From Zasmidium citrigriseum (taxonomy: Eukaryota; Ascomycota; Dothideomycetes; Mycosphaerellales; Mycosphaerellaceae): 64,000 bases of DNA. The position numbers were made by a program, and so were the translations under genes. The stretch's first letter is position 1. Each line of letters starts with the position of its first letter. The stretch is from assembly GCA_002786025.1 (NCBI GenBank), contig NHNW01000033.1, forward strand, positions 310,001 through 374,000, in the 5' to 3' direction. The notes under the pieces are model-generated. The model was not told the DNA's origin. It made no database searches and was given only the letters and a program-made list of their open reading frames with translations. Positions 46,400 to 54,182 of this stretch are shown piece by piece.

Positions 46400-49300
46400 C
46401 TACTCGAGGAGCTTAAAGAGTAGGTAAAAAGTAAGAAGTTTATAATTAGGCCTATAGTACCTTAGAGCGATAGATTAGAATTATTATAGTTACTATAGAC
46501 GTATAGACACCTTAACTATAAAGGACTAGATAATATTAGGCCGCCTATAGATCTAATATAGTATAGGACGCGAATTAAGGATAATATACCTATCTACTTA
46601 GCTAAGATATATAAGATAGTACTATAAAAGGAATACGTATTACGTAAATATATATCTAATAGACTAGCCGCTAGAATATTTAAGCGTTACGTTACTACTA
46701 ATAGGGAACTATTACGCTAGAACGCTACCTCTATTATCGTTAAACGCCTAGGTAGTAGTAAGCTAAGACTAACCTTTAATTACTATTTTATATACGAAGA
46801 ACTACCTAGCGCTATAATATAGATAATATAGGTATATAAGGACTATATAAGTAACCTAAAGTAGAAGGTCTACTATAAATTTAACCTTAAGAACGCCTAC
46901 TAGATAGTAGAAATCTATCTAGCTAATAGGTACTACCTAGCCTTCTACGTACCTAGTATTAGACAATTATAACTAACCTAAATAGCGTAAGGAGCTAAGT
47001 TAAGCCCTTATACGATAAACGAGTATAGAACTTTCGCTTTTAGTCTAATACCTCTCTCTTAGCTAGAGCTATCGTTATTATAAGGACTAGATCTAGAAAC
47101 GCTTCTACCTATAAGCTTCTATATAGACGATATATAGAGTAGCTAAGAGTTATAGCGATAGTAACTAGACTTCCTTAAGAGGTATTTATTTCTATAGTTT
47201 AAGTAGGTAATAATACGCCTATCTTTTAAGAAATAGAGCTAGGTATAGATAAAATACTCGTCTTAGGCGACTAGTACGAAGCTAGTAGTAAGTATACGAT
47301 AAAGCTAGAGCGCGTAAGAAAGGTTTTAGAGTTTCTAGTACCTACTTATCCTTCTAAGATTCGATAGTTCCTAGGAGTAATAACTATAGTAAAGGAGTAT
47401 ATTAAGAACTATAGTAAGATTATAAGACTATTACGGGTATTAATAAGCGATAAGGCGAGCGAGATCTAGGTATAGATAGCTAACTAGTAGTTATCGTATA
47501 ATCTAATAAGAGAGCTTATAGTAGTAGTAGTAGTTAAATATAGCTATAACTCTAATAAGCCTATTTATATATATAGTAATACCTTTAAATATAGAGCTAG
47601 GTACTTTATTCGATAGTAGTAGAACGCTAATAGTAGAACTAGATAGGTACCTATCCTCTATAACGTCTTTATATTTAATAAGACGTAGCGTAACTATAGT
47701 ATATATAAACGAGAGCTTCTAGCTATTATAACCTTCTTAAAGAAGTATAAGTATATACTCTCTAGGCCTAAGACCTCTATAATTTAGATAGATTATAAGC
47801 TACTTATAGGGTTTATTAACTTAGACGCTACGTAAGGGATTTATATATAGTAGTAGTATAAGCTATAATAACTTAATATTACGATTAAGTTTATCGAGAG
47901 GAAACGTAATATAGCTACTAATAGGCTCTCTAGGACAATCTTTCTAGATAACTATCTTAGAGAGGAACTAGAGCTAGTTAAACGACTTACTATAGAACTA
48001 GACGAGTATAGAGCTAAGGGCGATACTAAGGAATAGATCTAGAAAGATAGAAAGGGCGAGTATAAGAACGTACTTAAGTTTTTAACTCTAGGGGAGAGGA
48101 AGTAGTATAAAGCGTAGGCCGCTAGAGTAGTAGAAGTAGTAGAAGTTTCTTTAATTAATAGTATAGGAGTACGAGTTTAACGAATTACTATTACCTATTA
48201 AGGCTATAATAAGCGTATACTAGACGGCCTCTATAGAGGCTATAGCCTTAATATCTACGAGCCTATTAAATAGATAACATTTAGCTTACTAGACGACCTA
48301 CTAGATAATAACGAAACTACTCCCTTAACGACTAACTATTATCGCTTAAGACTAAGATCCTTTACTAGTATAGACTAGATAACGCGAACGCTAAACTAGC
48401 CTACTAGAAGTAAAGCTACCGTTACGAGTACTATAAGCCTATTACGCTACTAAACGAGCTAGATATAGCTAAGCCTACGAGGTAGCTAGAGATTTAAGAG
48501 TAGTAGTATAGTAATATTATAAGATACCTTTATTATTAGTAGATCCCTTAAGATTAGAGTAAGATATAGTATAGGGCGTTTAAACGTAAGGTAGTACTAT
48601 TTAGATATAATAAAGGTACCTAGATATTATAGAAGCGCTACTATAACTAATAGAGTAGTAAGAGCGAAGAGATTTAGTAGTAATACGTTATACTAGATAA
48701 GGTAGCTAGCCTTTTAAGGATAACCTATAATTAAGCTAGATATTTTAATCCTTATATTATATATACTAAGCTCGTCTAGCGAGTATAGTAGCTAGATATA
48801 ATAAAAGATATTTACGATTATATTATAGGCTATATTAATTATAACCTTTAGCGACTAGAAGAGAGCTATTAACCTATATAGCTATTATTAGTTCTTAACC
48901 CCTATAAGGTAATCTAGATCGATTTAATAGGCTCGTTCCTAAAGACTACTAATAGTATAGAGTACCTATTTATTATAGTAGACGCCTTTACGAGGTTTAG
49001 TAAGGTTAAGCTATTACTAGATAAGGAATTAGAGACGGTTATTAGCGCTTTTTAGCGTATTTCTAGCGTAATATATATCCTATTATAATCTTCTATAACC
49101 TAGGGACTAAATACGTAATAGTAGCTAACTTCTTAAGGGATAGAGATATCTATACTCGCCTATTACCTACTATAATAAAGAGTATAATAAGTAACGTTAA
49201 GAACTTAAACTATATTTTACGCTAGACTATAGAGAAAGTAATAAGTATACTAACTATAGATAAGACTAGGTACCTAATTAATACTCTTACTAACTAGGTT

Positions 49301-49600
49301 AAGGAAGTATAAGCCGCGGTATTTACTATAAATTATAAGCCTATCCTTAGGCTAGGTATAAGCTATACGCTAGGGTAGATTAAGATAGCTATTTATATAG
49401 AGGAACTACTAGAATATCTATTACTACTATAACCTAGCGTCTATAGTCTAACCCTACTATAGATACTAAGTAGTAAAATAGAGCTAAAGATAGGTTATAG
49501 GTAGTTAGTTTATATTAGTAGTATAATATAGCTCTATTCGTCTTAAGCTATAAACGATTTAGTAGGTAGCTATATCGGTTTAGTAGCTATAATAGGTAGA
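46400..49600 (+). pseudogene. Gypsy pol remnant: reverse transcriptase, RNase H, integrase
   Basis: RT catalytic block FYIDDI at 47117-47134, followed by a Gypsy-like thumb (FLGVITIVKEYIKNYS after about 47360). RNase H: YKRELLAIITFLKKYKYILS near 47705 and IDYKLLIGFINLDA. Integrase: LILNPYKVIQIDLIGSFLK-like sequence near 48900 with TTNSIEYLFIIVDAFTRFSK, the DDE core start. Stops are TAG and TAA, and several frame changes are needed. Limits are approximate. Confidence 0.72.
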
Positions 49601-50603
49601 AAAGAGAAGAACGAGAGGTTTAGTATATAGGATTTTACTATATCTATCTATATCTAAAAAGTAGTATATATATATATATAATAAGAAGAAGAGAAGCCGC
49701 TTTCGTCTTAAAGGAGACGCCTAGCTAGTAGGTACTAGCGCTAGTAGCTAGTAGCCTCGGTAGCTAATATAGCCTACCCTTAACTAGCTTATACTATAGA
49801 AGTAGAAGCTCCTTAATACTCTAAAAGTAGACTATCCTATAGACTATTATAGATATACTATAAGAGTACTAGATTACTTTATAAAGAGATAGAAGATTTA
49901 GTACGTAGTCTAGCGTAATATAAAGTAGTATATAGAGCGTAGAGTCGAGCGATTTAATAATAAGATTAATATATAGTCTAAGTAGTACTTAATAGGCGAC
50001 CTAGTACTACTACGTAGTATAGCGATATACTACCTAAAGTTATAGTAACCCCTATAGATAGGCCTCTTTAAGATTATAAGTATAGCGCTAGATTCGACGT
50101 ATTCCTTTATCTTTTATACTATTAATAAACGACGTAGTAAGAAGCTACCTAGAGTCTACTATAGTAATAACCTTTAGAAGTTTACTCTAAGGAAGGGGTA
50201 CCTTATAACCTTTAAAACTATCTTAAATTAACCGAGATTAACGACTCTTTATCTATTAAAGGTTAACGACCCTAATATAGACTATATAAGGCGTACTAGC
50301 GTAGGTATAAGTCGATTATAGCGTTAACGCGTTCTAGTACTATTACGTTAATTATAGTTATTACCGCTTAGAGGTATAAGATTACGCTAGCGAGCGTTAA
50401 GTAATAGTATAGAGCGATAAGAGCTTATTATAAGGGGAGTTATTATAAAGTATTAAGGGCTACTAGCTAGCGCTAGTTACGAGATATAATTTATTTAATA
50501 TAAGATACCTTAATAGTTCGGTTTAATTAATTTAAGAGCGATAGAGTAATAGGTATAAGAGTATAGATAGTAGCCGTAGAATACTACCTATTATAAGCTT
50601 AGT

Positions 50604-50729
50604 AGTAAGAGTAGCTAGCCTTAGGTATCGTATAAGGCTTAGTTACGTATACTAAGCTAAGCGTTAGATCCTTTACTTTTAGTAACGTAGATAGCTCTAT
50701 CGTATAATATACTACCTATCGCTCTTACT
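50604..50729 (+). repeat. Gypsy 3' LTR (126 bp)
   Basis: Second LTR copy; see 42257-42382. Outer-element sequence resumes after it. Confidence 0.82.
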
Positions 50730-51168
50730 TTAACTAACTTTAAGTAAGATTAAAATAGTAAGGATTAGAAGTTAATAGATATACTAGTTATTTACTTTAA
50801 TAAAGTAGCGCGTAATACGCTCGCGCTAATACTATCTTAGACTATAAGCTTTAATATCTAGGGTACTAGAAGATAGACGCCTTTAAAAGGTATATTAAAC
50901 TATTATCTAACTATAAGGTAATACTAGAACTATTACTATAAGTATAAACTAGAAGGACTCTATACCGCCTAGGTAGGCCTACCTAGAAATAATACTTAAT
51001 ACTACCTTTACGTTCTACTACCTACTTAGAGGTATTAGCTATACTTTATAGTAGGCCTACTAGTATTAGCTATCTTATAATATAGCTAGGTAGCTTACTA
51101 GTCGCGCCTCTAAACCTCTATATAGTTATTTACTTCCTTTCCTTTAGAAGTAAGCTATAGAGTATAGG

Positions 51169-51271
51169 TAGTAGAGCCTATATATAAGGTAGAGATATCT
51201 AACTACCCTCTTATATACTACTTTCTTCTATATACTACCCCCCTCTATAGCTAGTATATACGAACTAAGTA
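51169..51271 (+). repeat. Direct repeat A2 of the outer element (103 bp)
   Basis: Second copy of 28562-28664. Unlike the two nested elements, no matching B1/B2 pair flanks it. Confidence 0.75.
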
Positions 51272-52085
51272 TTCTAAGTAACGCTTTAGTACTAATAATA
51301 GTTAATAGTAAATTAGAACCTTTATAGGCTTATAGTTTTACTAATATTACTATTACTAGAGTTACTATAAGATTTAGTATCTATATATTATTACTTTAGC
51401 TACTTAATATCCTTATACTTAACTTTATTAGTATAGGAGGGCAATACTAACTATATAATAGTAATCTTGTTCCCTTACTAGCTATAAGGCCTAAGATAAT
51501 TCTAGATCCTTAACTATTAGAGGATTATTAATAGCCTCGTTAAGATAAGGGAATAGATAAAGATTAGTAGGAGTAGAATAAAGATCGTTAAGACTAAAGT
51601 AAGGAAATAAGGTAAGGGGAATATAGATTAAATAAGACTTAAGTAATAGATAAGATAAGGCTCTTAATCTAAGAGGTTTAAAATTATAATCTTCTTCTCG
51701 TAGAACGTATTAATTCGAATTTAGTTTATAGTATATATTATAAAAGAGTCTATTACCTACCTATAAGAGATCTTATCTTAAACCCCTTACTATAAGGTAA
51801 TAGGCTACTTCCCTAGATTAGAATTAGACTAGGAACCCCTAAGTTAAAGGAAGCGATATTACTCGCTAATATTAGCCTATAAGAAAGAGTTTTTAAGAAG
51901 AGCGTAAGAAGCGTAGGCTATTTAAGAGAATACTAAGCTACTAGTAGGCCTTAGTATATAATATATAGAATTAGATAAATAATCTAGTACGATTATAATA
52001 ATAAGACAAACTTCTTCTCTCTAGACTTACTTAAATATATCTCTTATCTACGTTAAAGCTACTAAAATCCCCTTTGCTACTATAG
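51272..52085. other. Unassigned RIP-mutated sequence at the right border of the block
   Basis: About 0.8 kb of TA-rich sequence with the same CpA depletion. One stretch (51770-51990) reads like damaged coding sequence (RLELD, EPLS, RKRYYSLILAYKKEFLRRA), but I cannot name a family. Ordinary base composition returns at about 52085. Confidence 0.5.
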
Positions 52086-52116
52086 TAGTAGTTGTATAAA
52101 GCTCGAGTTAGCAATG

Positions 52117-53097
52117 CTATGCCGTTGAAACACTTTTCGCTCCATAATCCCTGCCTTTCACCTTGTTGGAATTTGTCGATCGAACATAATATTCCAAGTC
52201 ATCTTTGGCGGCCGCAGAGCTTCGGACTTGTGGCGGGAGAGGGAGCACAGCAAAGTCGTACTCTGACTCCGGGCAGGCTGTCGCACATGGTATGCGCTTG
52301 TTGGTGCAACTGAAACACGCAAAGTTGGTCATGATCTGCAACTCGTCGTCGAAACGCCAGCTGGATTGCGCACTTCCCGCCCGTTGAGCAGCACATTGCT
52401 TGCTCCCGTCGGTGAAAAGACTAGCAAAGTCTTTCTTCGGGTATTTCTGGGCGGCCGTATCCTTCCACTTCTGGTATGCCTCTTCTACGGCTGGGAGAAC
52501 AGCACGCGCCACCTGATCAAGCGGACGAATAGTGAAATTGCCGACAGAGTCCTCCACGTAGACGCCAAATCTCACAGCATGCGCTTTGGGATCTGTGAGG
52601 TGCTCGTGAACTGCGGCCGGACGAGTGTCATCGACTGAAGAAAGAGCCGATACTGCGGCCGAAACGGTCTTTTCACGCTGGTGGGTAACTGCGGTCGCAA
52701 AAGGAACATCGGACAATAAATGATGAGATTTAGGTGACGGTCGAACTGCGGCCGAAGATTGTTGTTTATGCTGCAAAAGGCCAGGCTGATGGGAATCGGA
52801 GTTCAATTGTAGTAGATCGGGTGAAAGAACATCGTCTATTGCGTTGTATGGGCGATTTCGCTTGCGGGAATGAGTCGACTGTGCGGCCGCAGTCTCGTAC
52901 CGTGCGATCTCTTGCTCAATTTCAAGGACCTCCTGCGCTTGCTCCTTACGCCTGCTGTGTACTGTCTCCTTCAGGATCCGGCAAAACTCCTCGCTCTCGA
53001 AGAGCTCGGCATGCGAACGCTCATGTGCCTGACGTAGGGCTACTTGGAAGTCGAAGATCTGACGGTAGGTACGCTTCGGAGAGTCGTCTGCGGCCAT
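52117..53097 (-). CDS. Orphan protein with N-terminal helical region and Cys motif
   Basis: A single exon of 326 residues starting MAADDSPKRTYRQIF. Residues 1-75 are charged and helical (EEFCRILKETVHSRRKEQAQEVLEIEQEIARYE, likely coiled coil). A Ser/Ala-rich linker carries repeated SAAV/PAAV tetrapeptides. The C-terminal part has VEDSVGNFTIRPLDQV, a helix with EEAYQKWKDTAAQKY and a cysteine cluster FACFSCTNKRIPC, possibly metal-binding. Family not recognised. The stop lies about 30 bp from the RIP-mutated block, yet the frame is intact. It is divergent from the gene at 53407. Six CTGCGGCC/GGCCGCAG octamers fall inside it, most read as Ala-Ala. Confidence 0.72.
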   Translation of the reverse strand: MAADDSPKRTYRQIFDFQVALRQAHERSHAELFESEEFCRILKETVHSRRKEQAQEVLEIEQEIARYETAAAQSTHSRKRNRPYNAIDDVLSPDLLQLNSDSHQPGLLQHKQQSSAAVRPSPKSHHLLSDVPFATAVTHQREKTVSAAVSALSSVDDTRPAAVHEHLTDPKAHAVRFGVYVEDSVGNFTIRPLDQVARAVLPAVEEAYQKWKDTAAQKYPKKDFASLFTDGSKQCAAQRAGSAQSSWRFDDELQIMTNFACFSCTNKRIPCATACPESEYDFAVLPLPPQVRSSAAAKDDLEYYVRSTNSNKVKGRDYGAKSVSTA

Positions 53098-53406
53098 TTA
53101 GCTGTCTTGGAGAGAGAGAATCGCTGACTGTACGGGATGAAGAAGCTGAAGGGATGGAATGGGATAAAGTGTACTTGCACCATTCGATATAAACACGGGC
53201 ATTGGGGCCTAGAAGTCGCGTACGCGACGCGAGCACGTCTTGTGGAGTCCATCCGTAAAACAGGCAGGTGTTGTAGACAGGGAAGGAACGATGGGCTTGA
53301 GAACGCCAAGAAATGTGCTCTCCCGGCCAGCTCTCTACAAGACGACTTCAACTTCCCACCCACCGATAAATAACACTCCACCACGATCCATTCCGCACCA
53401 GCCAAC
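53098..53406. promoter_or_regulatory. Divergent intergenic promoter region
   Basis: 309 bp between the starts of the genes at 53097 (minus) and 53407 (plus). It must hold both promoters. No TATA box is clear. Confidence 0.45.
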
Positions 53407-54063
53407 ATGCGCGATAATAGATCTACAAAAGCGCCGCAACAGACGGGAGATAGTGTTAGAATCCCATACGCCGACCGACGCGCCTTCACAGCTACCCGAG
53501 CAGACCGTAAGTCCTTAACACATTCAAACTCGGCGGACTATTTCTCTAACAGATGGAGAGAAGACCATGTTACCGTCCCGGCCGCAGTCTCCACTCCCTT
53601 GGCCGCACATGCTACTCTCTCGGCCGTAGATTCCAGCTCATCTACTAGAAAGATCACCGACGCCACCGAAGTCGATACTCGCATGACAGACGAGCAGCCA
53701 TTCGCAGAAGCCCCTGCTCCCGATGAGCTCACTCAAGATGAAGGAGATTCGACGCACCATCAGGATCTATCTGAGATGGGATATCGGCAGCAGTTGGACG
53801 AATTTCTCGAGAGCGAGGACGATCTCAAGGAACGTATTGCAAGAACGAATGTGGAGCTGGAGAAGAGTGTTAAAATGGAAGCGGCACTGCAGAAGCTAGT
53901 AGACGAGGAGGAGGAGGCCCACCAAAAGAAGATGCACGGGCTCCGTCAACGCCTAGCTCAGCTTAAGTCTGAGAACAAGGGCAAACGCAAAGCCTCGCCG
54001 CACGATTTCAGCCATGACGTGACGCTAGCTGGCACTTCGAGCGGGAAGGGACGCCAGACATGA
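53407..54063 (+). CDS. Orphan acidic coiled-coil protein
   Basis: 218 residues starting MRDNRSTKAPQQ. Residues 1-110 are polar and Ser/Thr/Ala-rich, and include the PAAVSTPLAAHATLSAVDSS stretch encoded by three GGCCGCA/GGCCGTA repeats. Residues 115-185 form a probable coiled coil (QLDEFLESEDDLKERIARTN, then EAALQKLVDEEEEAHQKKMH). The C-terminus is basic (KGKRKASPHD). No domain recognised. A GTAAGT...AACAG intron (53507-53552) was considered but would break the frame. It converges with the gene ending at 54183. Confidence 0.6.
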   Translation: MRDNRSTKAPQQTGDSVRIPYADRRAFTATRADRKSLTHSNSADYFSNRWREDHVTVPAAVSTPLAAHATLSAVDSSSSTRKITDATEVDTRMTDEQPFAEAPAPDELTQDEGDSTHHQDLSEMGYRQQLDEFLESEDDLKERIARTNVELEKSVKMEAALQKLVDEEEEAHQKKMHGLRQRLAQLKSENKGKRKASPHDFSHDVTLAGTSSGKGRQT

Positions 54064-54182
54064 GAGGTGAAAGAAGGATGCCAGGCCAGGCGAGGCTAGT
54101 TATAGCCATCCGAGATTTAGGTTCAGTAGCCCATTTCATTACCGCTGTGCCTTGCTCTGTCCACTCCTCGTTAACTTTACAT

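Larger units (their letters stand above)
42257..50729 (+). mobile_element. Ty3/Gypsy LTR retrotransposon, RIP-inactivated, nested in the outer element
   Basis: 8473 bp with 126-bp direct terminal repeats at 42257-42382 and 50604-50729. Each LTR begins AGTAAGAG and ends with the exact complement CTCTTACT. The flanks TTAAT (42252-42256) and TTAAC (50730-50734) fit a 5-bp target duplication with one C-to-T change. The inside runs gag-like, RT, RNase H, integrase, the Ty3 order. The long untranslated-looking stretches reflect heavy RIP. It interrupts the recombinase gene of the outer element. Confidence 0.85.
28562..51271 (+). mobile_element. Outer DIRS-order (tyrosine recombinase) retrotransposon, interrupted by three nested elements
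   Basis: Pieces at 28562-29275, 34119-35437, 40145-42256 and 50730-51271 total about 4.7 kb and align in order with the intact inner element at 35438-40144. They comprise a gag region, an RT with YLDDF (40521), RNase H, and a recombinase whose tail (DAFKRYIKLLSNYKVILEL) resumes after the Gypsy insertion. The RT frame reads GLVLK up to 35437 and continues YGYDSS after 40144, so the inner element was cut into a codon run. A 103-bp direct repeat (28562-28664 and 51169-51271) is taken as A1/A2; I could not find the second B repeat, so the right end is uncertain. RIP is near saturating. Confidence 0.75.

Noticed and set aside
49665..49682. TA dinucleotide run as a microsatellite or origin
   Set aside because: Short, inside RIP-mutated Gypsy sequence; likely a by-product of CpA-to-TpA mutation.
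49900..50330. Chromodomain at the end of the Gypsy pol
   Set aside because: Some coding-like residues remain but the typical aromatic cage pattern cannot be recognised after RIP.
51272..51450. Second B repeat of the outer DIRS-type element
   Set aside because: No stretch here matches the sequence just before A2 (51070-51168), so the right end is left open.
53507..53552. GTAAGT...AACAG intron in the coiled-coil orphan gene
   Set aside because: Its 46-nt length breaks the frame and the downstream alternative frames hit stops within about 30 codons; the single-exon reading is open throughout.
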